Positions 1 to 6,300 of a stretch of DNA of 20,850 nt are shown here, piece after piece. The position numbers were made by a program, and so were the translations under genes. Each line of letters begins with the position of its first letter. The stretch's first letter is position 1. The stretch comes from a virus: positions 1-20,850 of IMG/VR virus record IMGVR_UViG_3300005096_000172. One strand, 5' to 3'. Under the pieces are notes generated by a model. That model did not search any database, was not told where the DNA came from, and saw only the letters and a list, made by a program, of their open reading frames with translations.

Positions 1-2
1 TA

Positions 3-962
3 GCAGGAGACCCAACTAGTACAGATACGCTCATGCAGTATATTAAGCAGTTAATAAATATTCTGGTAGGAACAACAGGAGTAACAACATTCCCATCCGA
101 AGCCGCTCCAGGTAATGGGGTAAGTTTGGCAGAAGTTATCCGCGCTATGCATGCTGATGTGACGGGATTAAACGGCGATGTTATGCGCGGTACAGAACTA
201 GCAGCAACCGCTACTGCATTGGCAACCGCCCAAGCAGATCTTGATACTCTGACAGGGGCAGATGGGGTTACTTTAGCGACTAGCCAACCTAATTACGCCC
301 CTAATACAGTTGTACCTGATGCGGCGGGTGTGGCGGCCACGGGAACCGCGTTGACAACCGCTCAAAATGATTTAGATATCCTGACAGGTTCAGACGGGGC
401 AACATTGGCAACTAGTCAGCCAAATTACGCGCCTAACACTGTTGTTCCCGACGCAGCAGGAGTGGTTCCAACCGCCATAGAAGTCAGGCAGGAAATAGAC
501 TCTAATAGTACACAGCTTGCTGCTATTGTCCTGGATACAGCCGAGATAGGTTCTGCGGGTGCTGGTCTAACCAATCTTGGTGGCATGTCAACAGGAATGA
601 AGGCAGAGATCAACACAGAGGCCGACACAGCGTTAACCGATTACGACCCACCGACTAATGCAGAAATGGTAGCAAGGACTCCTACAGCGGCTCAGCTTGC
701 TTATATAGTCAGTAACTCAGCAGATGGATTGCCAGTTACATTTACAGGTGGCACAACAACAACAGCAATATTAGGGAACGTAGACGGCGTAGCAGCTAGT
801 TCAACAAATGATGTTTATAACGGTAGGGTGCTTGTTTTTAATGCTGGGACATTAGATCAACAAGTAACCGATATAGTTGACTACGTTGGATCGACAAAAA
901 CAGCAACTATCACGGCGGTTACTACAAGCGTAACTTCAAGCCATACGGCTAATTTAAAATAA
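3..962 (+). CDS. Tail/virion structural protein, C-terminal part (5' truncated by window edge)
   Basis: The frame is open to the left edge and reads AGDPTSTDTL before the first internal Met at 33, so this is the C-terminal part of a longer gene. The segment 'LINILVGTTGVTTFPSEAAP' followed by 'NGVSLAEVIRAMHADVTG' is a pattern I associate with large tail or virion proteins of environmental phages. The composition is rich in Thr, Ala, Gly and Asp with no catalytic motif, as in tail-fibre or baseplate proteins. Counting from the Met at 33, residues 62-105 and 106-149 are two copies of a 44-residue repeat. The C-terminus is Thr-rich and probably beta-structured. The stop TAA overlaps the next start (TAATG), so the genes are probably translationally coupled. 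The role is inferred from composition and context. Confidence 0.6.
   Translation, partial: AGDPTSTDTLMQYIKQLINILVGTTGVTTFPSEAAPGNGVSLAEVIRAMHADVTGLNGDVMRGTELAATATALATAQADLDTLTGADGVTLATSQPNYAPNTVVPDAAGVAATGTALTTAQNDLDILTGSDGATLATSQPNYAPNTVVPDAAGVVPTAIEVRQEIDSNSTQLAAIVLDTAEIGSAGAGLTNLGGMSTGMKAEINTEADTALTDYDPPTNAEMVARTPTAAQLAYIVSNSADGLPVTFTGGTTTTAILGNVDGVAASSTNDVYNGRVLVFNAGTLDQQVTDIVDYVGSTKTATITAVTTSVTSSHTANLK
216..479 (+). repeat. Two tandem 132-bp coding repeats (44 residues each)
   Basis: The units lie at 216-347 and 348-479. The peptide core LATSQPNYAPNTVVPDAAGV is identical in both copies, whereas many third codon positions differ. The duplication is therefore old and the protein sequence appears to have been kept by selection. 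Confidence 0.85.
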
Positions 963-1258
963 TGGCGCTGTCAGGATCACAAATAACCCGAATTGGGGTT
1001 ATCGGATTCACAGGGATAGCTTATGCAGGATTCACGGCTAAAACTGAAGGCGTTATATCGCTTCTATCATTTGGGATACTAGGGCATATTAGTACAACAG
1101 GACAAGGTGTAATAGGTGCTATTAGTGCAGATGGAATGGGTGTTTTAGGAAGAATAGATTCAAGCATCGGTGTTCTCGGCATGATTAATGGAAACGACCA
1201 AGGTGTAGAAGGCAAGATCGAAGAAGATGGGCAAGGAATATTAGGGTCTATGACATAA
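962..1258 (+). CDS. Small Gly-rich probable virion protein
   Basis: A 98-residue protein starting at the ATG of TAATG, directly coupled to the upstream structural gene. It contains a degenerate repeat of the form G-V/I-L/I-G-x-I roughly every 12 residues (GILGHI, GVIGAI, GVLGRI, GVLGMI, GVEGKI, GILGSM). This suggests a regular beta-strand or short solenoid. There are no catalytic residues. Its place after a tail-type gene suggests a minor tail or fibre-associated part. I do not recognise a named family. The opposite-strand frame over 1021-1485 looks like a shadow caused by this repetitive composition. Confidence 0.65.
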   Translation: MALSGSQITRIGVIGFTGIAYAGFTAKTEGVISLLSFGILGHISTTGQGVIGAISADGMGVLGRIDSSIGVLGMINGNDQGVEGKIEEDGQGILGSMT

Positions 1259-1259
1259 A

Positions 1260-1301
1260 ATGGAAGATTACACAGTACGAATTGAAGAGGTGCGTAAATG
1301 A
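1260..1301 (+). CDS. Possible 13-residue coupled mini-ORF
   Basis: ATG at 1260 gives MEDYTVRIEEVRK, and its TGA overlaps the start of the next gene (ATGA). It begins one base after the upstream stop codon. No good SD is visible. It could be a translational coupler, a remnant of a longer gene, or chance. Confidence 0.2.
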   Translation: MEDYTVRIEEVRK

Positions 1302-1642
1302 TAGTTGCAACTGAGGTAGGGCGAGCATTTAGACTGTCAACTAATGATTTTGATATGAGCGGCAACACAGGATTAACGTTGAATTTCACTAGTCCAACTG
1401 GAATTGCTTTGCAAAAAACAGAGCTAACAACTAATGCGGTTAGTGCCCCAGCCGTTGCATTGGTCAATGATCCTGATCTAGGCAATCAAGCAGCAAGTAC
1501 ATACTTTGAATTCCTAACAGTTGCTACCGATTTCACTGAGGCTGGCACCTGGACTGTATGCGGGATATACACAGACGGTACTCCAAAAGTCTATCATACA
1601 GTTGCAGATTATACCTTCACAGTTCTAGAGGCGTGCTCGTAA
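1298..1642 (+). CDS. Small beta-rich probable tail/baseplate protein
   Basis: A 114-residue protein. Alternating segments such as 'GLTLNFTSPTG' and 'AGTWTVCGIYTDG' near the end resemble Ig-like beta-sandwich modules of phage baseplate or fibre proteins, in which a Thr/Gly-rich N-terminal strand set ends in 'GTWTV...Y'. No signal peptide or membrane segment is seen. GAGG at 1286-1290 is a usable SD for the ATG at 1298, which also overlaps the preceding mini-ORF stop. It belongs by position to the virion block. The family is not certain; the fold statement is an inference from strand pattern. Confidence 0.6.
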   Translation: MIVATEVGRAFRLSTNDFDMSGNTGLTLNFTSPTGIALQKTELTTNAVSAPAVALVNDPDLGNQAASTYFEFLTVATDFTEAGTWTVCGIYTDGTPKVYHTVADYTFTVLEACS

Positions 1643-1659
1643 ACTAAAGGAGAATATCT

Positions 1660-1731
1660 ATGCCATGCGGAAAACCACATAAAGCAAAGAAAGGGAAAAA
1701 GAAAATGCCGAAAGGGAAAAGGAAATATTAA
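1660..1731 (+). CDS. 23-residue lysine-rich peptide
   Basis: ATG at 1660 follows an excellent SD (AAAGGAG at 1646-1652) and encodes a peptide opening MPCGKPHKAKKGKKK and ending KGKRKY. More than half of the residues are Lys or Arg. The strong SD, the compact placement between two other genes and the extreme composition argue that it is translated. Such a peptide could bind nucleic acid or an acidic protein surface; that is inference only. The next gene starts two bases after its stop. Confidence 0.55.
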   Translation: MPCGKPHKAKKGKKKMPKGKRKY

Positions 1732-1733
1732 CC

Positions 1734-1940
1734 GTGTTTATTACGTGGATTGTCTGCAAGTGGGATTGGATGATCTACAGATTCGCTTACGGGACAATGA
1801 AACGAATGTGCGAGAGAGACCCCGCATTTGCGTTTATTCTTGAGCGAAGGATACAAGAATGGCGGAGTAAAAACCCTATGAGTGAAACATTGGAAAAAGC
1901 TGCTGAATCATTTTTTGAAGCAACGAACGATGAAGTATAA
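1734..1940 (+). CDS. Small protein of unknown function (GTG start)
   Basis: A 68-residue protein starting at GTG 1734, two bases after the previous stop, with AAAAGG at 1717-1722 as SD. The N-terminus is aromatic (FITWIVCKWDWMIYRF), and the rest is amphipathic helix with an acidic end. The N-terminal stretch could be a membrane-associated or interfacial helix, but it carries charges and is not a classical transmembrane segment. The stop overlaps the next possible start (TAATG). Unknown family. Confidence 0.5.
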   Translation: MFITWIVCKWDWMIYRFAYGTMKRMCERDPAFAFILERRIQEWRSKNPMSETLEKAAESFFEATNDEV

Positions 1941-1987
1941 TGCCAACAGATTGTGAAGTAAGCTATTCGGGATATCCTAATAAGTGA
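1940..1987 (+). CDS. Possible 15-residue coupled mini-ORF
   Basis: The ATG overlaps the upstream TAA (TAATG) and the frame MPTDCEVSYSGYPNK ends in a TGA that overlaps the GTG start of the next gene (GTGA). It bridges two genes with overlaps at both ends, as a translational coupler would. Alternatively it is the true N-terminus of the next protein, separated by a one-base frameshift near 1981-1985. The sequence alone cannot decide. Confidence 0.35.
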   Translation: MPTDCEVSYSGYPNK

Positions 1988-2259
1988 CCAGAGAAGCAGA
2001 ATTTAACTCTATTTTGCATGAGATGAGAAGAAACTATCCGCATAGTCCAACAACATTCGGGATATGCTGCGTAGAAGGGTGCAAGAACCACGCGAGAGGA
2101 AGTGGAAAATGCGCCTATTGCTGTGAAGAAGAAATGGCAACTGTATTAAATAGCAGCGAACTTGCTGGGCAGATCCACACAGCCACAAGAAAAACAGCTG
2201 AATTAATTAGCAATGCGATAGAAAAGATTTTAGAAGCACAAAGTATCAACGAGAACTAA
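1984..2259 (+). CDS. Small Cys-rich, probably zinc-binding protein upstream of terminase
   Basis: A 91-residue protein. Six cysteines cluster at residues 28-47: CC-x3-C, then CAYCC, separated by 'KNHARGSGK'. This looks like a small zinc knuckle. The C-terminal half is a helix rich in Ala, Glu and Lys. The GTG start has no strong SD and overlaps the stop of the 15-residue mini-ORF, so initiation may depend on coupling. It lies directly before the small terminase gene, where phages often carry such small Cys-containing proteins. The exact role is unknown. Confidence 0.6.
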   Translation: MTREAEFNSILHEMRRNYPHSPTTFGICCVEGCKNHARGSGKCAYCCEEEMATVLNSSELAGQIHTATRKTAELISNAIEKILEAQSINEN

Positions 2260-2318
2260 TAATGAATGAGTATATAAAAAGATTACTAAGTACAACCCGG
2301 AAGGCTTGGAGGTGAGAA

Positions 2319-2822
2319 ATGTGTGCAGCACCAATAGGGAATAGATTTTGGGAAGCTAGAAGTTCCCATGGAAGAAAACCAAAATTTAAAGATGCTGATG
2401 TATTATGGAGTGCTTGCTGTGAGTACTTTAAATGGGCAGAGGACAACCCACTATGGGAAAATAAAGTAACTCAATACCAAGGTGTCCCTGTAGATATGCC
2501 AGTTGCTAAAATGCGAGCAATGACCTTATCAGGAATGTGTTTATTTCTAGATATAGATAAAACAACATGGGAAAATTACAGAGTTAAAGATGATTTTTTC
2601 CGCGTCACTAGTAATGCTGAGCAAATAATATACAATCAGAAGTTTGCAGGGGCATCGGCAGACCTGTTAAATGCTAATATTATTGCTAGAGATTTAGGCT
2701 TAGTCGATAAACAAGAAAAGAACATTAAAGGCAATCTCCAGCTAACAGACATGACCTCTGATGAACTGGAGCGTAAGAAGCAAGAGCTAGAAAACGAACT
2801 AGCGGAGTCACTCAGGGATTGA
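2319..2822 (+). CDS. terS: Terminase small subunit (P22 gp3-like)
   Basis: A 167-residue protein, close to the 162 of P22 gp3. It recognises the packaging (pac) site on phage DNA and recruits the large terminase. The N-terminal '[17 protein letters not shown]', the middle '[16 protein letters not shown]' and the C-terminal '[17 protein letters not shown]' match the gp3-type family as I know it. The end is a charged helix ([18 protein letters not shown]) of the kind that contacts the large subunit. GGAGGT at 2308-2313 is a very strong SD. It is unusual that the large terminase lies about 5.3 kb downstream, past a divergent gene cluster. In P22 the pac site lies inside this gene, so it may do so here as well (inference). 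Confidence 0.9.
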   Translation: MCAAPIGNRFWEARSSHGRKPKFKDADVLWSACCEYFKWAEDNPLWENKVTQYQGVPVDMPVAKMRAMTLSGMCLFLDIDKTTWENYRVKDDFFRVTSNAEQIIYNQKFAGASADLLNANIIARDLGLVDKQEKNIKGNLQLTDMTSDELERKKQELENELAESLRD

Positions 2823-2975
2823 CCTAACCTTTCCATCCATCGGGCATGCTATGGGGCAGTAGCTAGGTATGATCGTATCTTTTGGTATGCCTAGTTTTTC
2901 GCAATAGCCGGTGAATTTACTTTTGAGTTCTTCATACTCATTAAAAGACTTGCATTTATCACATGTTCTTATCAT
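2808..2975 (-). CDS. Small Cys-rich (CxxC) protein, end of leftward operon
   Basis: A 55-residue frame on the minus strand, starting ATG at 2975 and reading [18 protein letters not shown], later '[11 protein letters not shown]'. Cysteines at 5, 8, 25, 40 and 44 form CDKC and CPIAC pairs, suggesting a metal-binding miniprotein. A purine-rich GGAGAGGG precedes the start. It lies 22 bases after the previous leftward gene and its last 15 bases overlap the end of the convergent small terminase gene. Unknown function. Confidence 0.6.
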   Translation of the reverse strand: MIRTCDKCKSFNEYEELKSKFTGYCEKLGIPKDTIIPSYCPIACPMDGKVRSIPE

Positions 2976-2997
2976 CACAGCACCCTCTCCGCTAAGA

Positions 2998-3213
2998 TCA
3001 ACTATTTGACCTTAGTAGTCTAGTAGCTATTCGTCTGTTCAGCGTCATTCTATCCGCACCTGATAATTCAGAAGTAAGCTTGTTATAGTGCTTTTGCTTC
3101 TCTTTTATATTTTCATTTTCGATACGAATAAGCTTGGTCATCTTGATCAATTGAGCGAAGACATTCCAACTGCCATCTATCCTCGGCCGTTTACCATCAA
3201 AATTATCCATCAT
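2998..3213 (-). CDS. Small basic helical protein of unknown function
   Basis: A 71-residue protein, very rich in Lys, Arg and Asn, with a long amphipathic helix (residues about 20-55) and a basic tail (NRRIATRLLRSNS). The ATG at 3213 overlaps the last codons of the pentapeptide-repeat gene, so the two are probably co-translated in the leftward operon. The basic helical make-up would suit a nucleic-acid-binding or partner-binding role, but I recognise no family. Confidence 0.6.
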   Translation of the reverse strand: MMDNFDGKRPRIDGSWNVFAQLIKMTKLIRIENENIKEKQKHYNKLTSELSGADRMTLNRRIATRLLRSNS

Positions 3214-3524
3214 TTTAGCTGTGCATCTGTTAAATTAGAACGGAATAGATTAGTACCTAATAAATAAGAATGTATTAGATCAGTCCCCTGTAAATTAGAA
3301 TTTGTTAACGTAGCATCTGTTAAGTTAGTTTTTTGCATGCTAGCAAACGCTAAATTAGCGTGACGTAAGTTAGCGCGCGATAAATCCATGCCGATTAAAT
3401 CAGCACATTCTAACGAAACACCTTTTTTAACTGCAAGCTCTATAAGCTCTCGCTCGCTGACACAATTGTACGAAAATAGTATTTCCCCTGTTTTCCATTT
3501 ATTAATATCCATTATCTTCTCCAT
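3210..3524 (-). CDS. Pentapeptide-repeat protein
   Basis: A 104-residue protein. Residues 1-40 are a lead-in domain. From residue 41 to the end there are about twelve consecutive five-residue units of the A(D/N)LXX type: ADLIG, MDLSR, ANLRH, ANLAF, ASMQK, TNLTD and so on. Such units form a right-handed quadrilateral beta-helix. Some family members (Qnr, MfpA) mimic DNA and protect DNA gyrase, but most phage examples have no known function. The start at 3524 lies inside the upstream HTH gene (23-base overlap), which supports one operon. This repeat set is short compared with Qnr-type proteins, so gyrase protection is not implied. Confidence 0.85.
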   Translation of the reverse strand: MEKIMDINKWKTGEILFSYNCVSERELIELAVKKGVSLECADLIGMDLSRANLRHANLAFASMQKTNLTDATLTNSNLQGTDLIHSYLLGTNLFRSNLTDAQLK

Positions 3525-3678
3525 GATTTTTGGCTACAGCGCCACGCAAGACAAGGTCAAATAATATAGGCTTGTTCTTATGCCAGTTGTTTAATGTTTG
3601 CACAGATGTTCCGCTAATCTCCGAAAGCTCAGAAAGGCTTTTCAATCCAGATGCTTTGCATTTTTCAGATGGCTTCAT
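3502..3678 (-). CDS. Small helix-turn-helix DNA-binding protein
   Basis: A 58-residue protein starting MKPSEKCKASGLKSLSEL. The segment 'SLSELSEISGTSVQTLNNW' has the spacing of a helix-turn-helix, with the second helix TSVQTLNNWHK contacting DNA. I associate this short 'NWHKNKP' type with phage accessory clusters. I chose the ATG at 3678 over the TTG at 3687 because it forms an ATGA overlap with the stop of the upstream gene, a sign of translational coupling. It may regulate the leftward promoter or the divergent rightward one. Which operator it binds is unknown. Confidence 0.7.
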   Translation of the reverse strand: MKPSEKCKASGLKSLSELSEISGTSVQTLNNWHKNKPILFDLVLRGAVAKNHGEDNGY

Positions 3679-3839
3679 ATCCCACAAAGCTTAGCAATTT
3701 GCTTTAATTCTTTGTCTGATTTAAAGCAAAGTGAAAAAAATGTATCACCTTCGCAAAAAGATCTACCCATCGATTCGGCTTTAATTCTTAGTTGTTGAAC
3801 TATCAAGGCAATTACATTCCCTTTTTCTTTGCTATTCAT
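3675..3839 (-). CDS. First gene of leftward operon, small unknown protein
   Basis: A 54-residue protein starting MNSKEKGNVIALIVQQLR and ending ELKQIAKLCGI. The ATG at 3839 is preceded by AGGA at a good distance. The stop TGA overlaps the ATG of the HTH gene (ATGA). The pattern 'GDTFFSLCFKSDKELKQIAKL' looks like a conserved small phage protein paired with HTH genes of this kind, but no function is known to me. It is the promoter-proximal gene of the leftward operon, about 37 bases from the proposed -10. Confidence 0.65.
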   Translation of the reverse strand: MNSKEKGNVIALIVQQLRIKAESMGRSFCEGDTFFSLCFKSDKELKQIAKLCGI

Positions 3840-3875
3840 CTCAATATCCTTTCCGTTGTTAATGTCTATGTATCT

Positions 3876-3904
3876 ATAATACTATATCTATTTTAGTAAA
3901 GCAA
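3876..3904 (-). promoter_or_regulatory. Sigma70-type promoter for leftward operon
   Basis: On the minus strand: -35 TTGCTT (3904-3899), a 17-base spacer, and -10 TATTAT (3881-3876). It is correctly placed ahead of the leftward gene starting at 3839. Its -35 is identical to that of the promoter at 20818. Confidence 0.65.
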
Positions 3905-3935
3905 GTATTTAATGCAATGAACTAATAATAATCCC

Positions 3936-3949
3936 TTATATACATATAA
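3936..3949. promoter_or_regulatory. Operator-like palindrome in divergent control region
   Basis: TTATAT and ATATAA arms around a two-base centre (AC), lying between the leftward and rightward promoters. The whole 3840-4037 stretch is very AT-rich and holds no gene. A repressor site is a reasonable guess given the HTH gene next door, but in such AT-rich DNA a six-base dyad may be chance. Confidence 0.3.
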
Positions 3950-3981
3950 CAAATCACTATATATAAATACACAAAAAAGCG

Positions 3982-4009
3982 TTACTTTGTCCCGCAGATA
4001 TGCGATAAT
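3982..4009 (+). promoter_or_regulatory. Probable rightward promoter
   Basis: TTACTT (3982-3987), a 16-base spacer, and GATAAT (4004-4009). A TG one base upstream of the -10 (TGCGATAAT) makes it an extended -10 promoter. It lies 28 bases before the start of the gene at 4038 and faces away from the leftward promoter. Confidence 0.55.
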
Positions 4010-4037
4010 AGGTACAAGTTAACAAAAGGAGATAAGC

Positions 4038-4340
4038 ATGACGTTATTCAAACATATTATTGATGGCTTAAACGAAAACGCGGCAATGAACAATCTAGAC
4101 CATTGGTTTGACGGCTTCGATTCAGCAGAGGAAGCAATTGCTCTCTATGGTGATAGCTTCAGCGGAGAAACAACTGAAGATGAAATGAAAGCAACTGTAC
4201 ACGCACTAGGAGTAATGTTTGTTTATGATGTCGACGACATTGAGCACAACACAGCTCAGAATGTGATTAGAACTTGGAACAAGCGAGTTTGGGGGCAAGA
4301 CTTTGTTAACAACGGATTGTCAGTACCTTTTTCCGGATAA
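4038..4340 (+). CDS. Acidic protein of unknown function, first rightward gene
   Basis: A 100-residue acidic protein with SD AAAAGGAGA before the ATG. The stretch 'HWFDGFDSAEEAIALYGD' and a C-terminal 'NVIRTWNKRVWGQDFVNNGL' look like a compact alpha/beta domain. There is no membrane segment or cysteine. As the first gene after the divergent control region it may be expressed early and be subject to the HTH protein. Its acidic make-up would be compatible with a DNA-mimic or inhibitor role, but this is not supported by any specific motif. No family recognised. Confidence 0.65.
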   Translation: MTLFKHIIDGLNENAAMNNLDHWFDGFDSAEEAIALYGDSFSGETTEDEMKATVHALGVMFVYDVDDIEHNTAQNVIRTWNKRVWGQDFVNNGLSVPFSG

Positions 4341-4378
4341 AGCAAAACTATTAATACAGTAATCGGAGAGACGTACGA

Positions 4379-4570
4379 ATGAATGATTGTAGAGTAGCAT
4401 GGTCACCCCGTAGCACCCCATTAACTGAAATCGGCGTAATTATATCAGGTGGGTATTTTTTAAATGCACCTGAACCTATGTCTGAGAGATTTGCAAAGGA
4501 TTTTGCAAGCAGACTTAATAATGAGACGGCGGGTTCGCTCGGAACATATCACGTAATTTACCCGGAGTAA
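4379..4570 (+). CDS. Small protein of unknown function
   Basis: A 63-residue protein starting MNDCRVAWSPRS, with GGAGAG about 8 bases before the ATG. 'EIGVIISGGYFLNAPEP' followed by 'MSERFAKDFASRLN' suggests one beta-hairpin and one helix. It lies in the rightward accessory operon, five bases before the next start. Unknown family. Confidence 0.55.
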   Translation: MNDCRVAWSPRSTPLTEIGVIISGGYFLNAPEPMSERFAKDFASRLNNETAGSLGTYHVIYPE

Positions 4571-4574
4571 GACC

Positions 4575-4781
4575 ATGGGCATACTACTCGCACTATCAGC
4601 ATCGTGCTTAATCATGTCAGCGTATTGCAAAATTCAGAACGCATCGAACATACACGCAGATTATTGGTTATATGGATCGATCTTATTATTCACCATGCTT
4701 GCATGGCTGAGCGCGCATCCAGTCGCAATGATTTTGGCTATGTTGCTCGTTGTTTCTGTGATTGTAGCCCAAGTCTTTTAA
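4575..4781 (+). CDS. Small membrane protein with two or three transmembrane helices
   Basis: A 68-residue protein: hydrophobic residues 2-18 (GILLALSASCLIMSAYC), a short polar stretch with Asn, His and Asp, then hydrophobic 32-67 ending VVSVIVAQVF, which could make one or two further helices. It begins 4 bases after the upstream stop. Holin-like size and topology are possible, but no lysis enzyme is recognised nearby. The C-terminus resembles that of the next small protein (VIVAQVF and AIVAQVL), so the two may be related. Confidence 0.6.
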   Translation: MGILLALSASCLIMSAYCKIQNASNIHADYWLYGSILLFTMLAWLSAHPVAMILAMLLVVSVIVAQVF

Positions 4782-4800
4782 TGGGCATGGGCACAAAATA

Positions 4801-4917
4801 ATGGATATGTTAGTAGATGCTATACTAATAGCTTTGTGGATCGAAATAGCACTTGTAGCTTTGTTGGTTATAGTGTGTTCTGTGTGGGCAATTGTAGCTC
4901 AGGTATTAACTAAATAG
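4801..4917 (+). CDS. 38-residue single-span membrane protein
   Basis: ATG at 4801 reads MDMLVDAILIALWIEIALVA and ends SVWAIVAQVLTK, essentially one long hydrophobic helix with an acidic start and a Lys at the end. It follows the previous membrane gene by 19 bases and precedes the 372-residue gene by 9, so it fits the operon. No strong SD is seen; a TAATG context at 4798-4803 (stop of a six-codon frame from 4781) may couple it. Confidence 0.5.
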   Translation: MDMLVDAILIALWIEIALVALLVIVCSVWAIVAQVLTK

Positions 4918-4926
4918 GAGACTGAA

Positions 4927-6045
4927 ATGACTAATCAAACTATACCGCATCATCAAACAGTTTTAATAGCTTATGGATCATCGATTGAGGGAGCTAGTCA
5001 CTCATATAGTGGCTGGGTTGATTACACGTATATGCGTCATGATGGTGTGCTGTATGTCGACAGGGTTGGCCAAGGCGTATTCGGAGCCGATAACGGATAT
5101 GGCCCCGCTGAAAAGCTGGGCTTGTGGGATAAACTAAAAGAGGACTACGCGGATAGAGTGTGGAGCGAAGTCGATGGGCTTAAGGCCTCCTCCGCGTTAC
5201 AAGATGCGGCAGGAATTGAAATGAAAGTTCCTGCCGGAGAAGTCGTCGTAATGTTACGTAGCGGAGGGATGCTAGGCGGCACGTATGCCGAGTGCTGGGG
5301 GAGCGCTCAACAATCAAAAAACGGGGGGAAAATAGCTCCAACCAGGTACCGACAAGCAGAGAAATACGGGCGAGTATTACGCGTGGGCGACAGCCTCAAA
5401 TTTGTAGAGGTAAGTACATGGAGCAAAGAGGACGGGCGTAGAATAATTAAAAACATAGGCGGCCAAGCTGTTATTGAGCAAGACCCGGCGGTTAAAGCAG
5501 ATCAGCATAATTTCGCGCAAGAGCAGATATCCATGCTCATATTATCCGGCTACAGCAAAGAAAAAGCCTGGAAAATATTAAAAGCGGGTGGCCCTGGGGC
5601 TGTAAAAAATGCTCTAGCCTGGGTTGTAGCAATGGACAGTAAGCCCGGCGCTGTAGTATTGGCGGCACTACATGGATGTCGGAAATGGCATAAAAACCAA
5701 AAGGCTGATGCGATTAGATTAGCCGGGAACCCAAGCCAGCACAGTGACGCGTATTCCAGTATGCTATACGGCACTGGAGGGAAAAACGGTTTTGGAATGG
5801 ATCGAATCGAAGGCGCATTTGTAGTGATGGGCTTAGCTTGTCCCAACCACCGGAATTCTAGGCATCTGCATGCAATATTACGAGCATGTATAGCAATGAT
5901 ACCGCTTCCAGACAGCTTAATTAACCCCGAATGGGTCGAGGAAAAAGTTTCGAAACATAGAACTGAGCCGGATTATAACATCCCGGTAGAGTACCAAACC
6001 GTATTCACAAACAGTGCAATGGAAGATGCGCTAAAAGGAGCATGA
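4927..6045 (+). CDS. Orphan 372-residue protein
   Basis: The largest gene of the accessory block, with SD TAGGAG just before the ATG. I do not recognise it. Visible parts: an N-terminal region with 'AYGSSIEGASHSYSGWVDYTYMR' and 'GVLYVDRVGQGVFGADNGYG' that looks beta-rich; a middle strand region 'AGEVVVMLRSGGMLGGTYAE'; a helical region 'QISMLILSGYSKEKAWKILK'; and a C-terminal segment with 'ACPNHRNSRHLHAILRACI', containing clustered His and Cys. There is no signal peptide or transmembrane segment. It looks visibly richer in G and C than its neighbours, suggesting separate acquisition. Small membrane-protein genes flank it on both sides, so an effector working with membrane partners is one possibility (inference). 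Confidence 0.7.
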   Translation: MTNQTIPHHQTVLIAYGSSIEGASHSYSGWVDYTYMRHDGVLYVDRVGQGVFGADNGYGPAEKLGLWDKLKEDYADRVWSEVDGLKASSALQDAAGIEMKVPAGEVVVMLRSGGMLGGTYAECWGSAQQSKNGGKIAPTRYRQAEKYGRVLRVGDSLKFVEVSTWSKEDGRRIIKNIGGQAVIEQDPAVKADQHNFAQEQISMLILSGYSKEKAWKILKAGGPGAVKNALAWVVAMDSKPGAVVLAALHGCRKWHKNQKADAIRLAGNPSQHSDAYSSMLYGTGGKNGFGMDRIEGAFVVMGLACPNHRNSRHLHAILRACIAMIPLPDSLINPEWVEEKVSKHRTEPDYNIPVEYQTVFTNSAMEDALKGA

Positions 6046-6067
6046 AGGAAGGATAGGAGGTAGTAAA

Positions 6068-6163
6068 ATGATAAGCCTAATAATCGAGGCGATACTGTTA
6101 TCTTTTTTGATAGGTGTGCTCTTAGGCTGGGCGGTTATGGCCCACATGGGGAAGCGGAAATGA
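6068..6163 (+). CDS. 31-residue membrane peptide
   Basis: ATG at 6068 follows a strong SD (TAGGAGGT at 6055-6062). The product opens MISLIIEAILLSFLIGVLLG and ends in a basic tail MAHMGKRK: one transmembrane helix with the N-terminus probably outside and positive residues inside. Its stop overlaps the next ATG (ATGA). It follows the 372-residue gene by 22 bases. Confidence 0.55.
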   Translation: MISLIIEAILLSFLIGVLLGWAVMAHMGKRK

Positions 6164-6270
6164 AATTAACGGTCATGATTTTGATATTACTTGCTGTTGG
6201 TTTAGGGTTTACTTTTTACCCTGTTGAGATACACATGCTAACAGCAGTGGCAGTGGATAACTGCAAATAA
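6160..6270 (+). CDS. 36-residue membrane or exported peptide
   Basis: Coupled to the previous peptide by an ATGA overlap. It opens with a signal-anchor-like stretch (MKLTVMILILLAVGLGFTF) and ends in a short polar tail with a single Cys. There is no lipobox. Two coupled small membrane peptides could be a holin/antiholin-type or spanin-like pair, but sequence alone does not show this. Confidence 0.5.
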   Translation: MKLTVMILILLAVGLGFTFYPVEIHMLTAVAVDNCK

Positions 6271-6300
6271 GGGAAGATGGAAACACGGCTATAATAATAC

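Noticed and set aside
1021-1485. 154-codon open frame on the minus strand
   Set aside because: It lies antisense over two plausible rightward genes, is Pro/Ser-rich as expected from the complement of a Gly-repeat gene, and has no SD.
2262-2315. 17-codon frame MNEYIKRLLSTTRKAWR before terS
   Set aside because: No SD of its own; it merely fills the leader that holds the strong terS SD. It cannot be told from chance.
4604-4801. 65-codon frame overlapping the small membrane gene
   Set aside because: Different frame over a clearly hydrophobic, better placed gene; no SD; composition unlike a protein.
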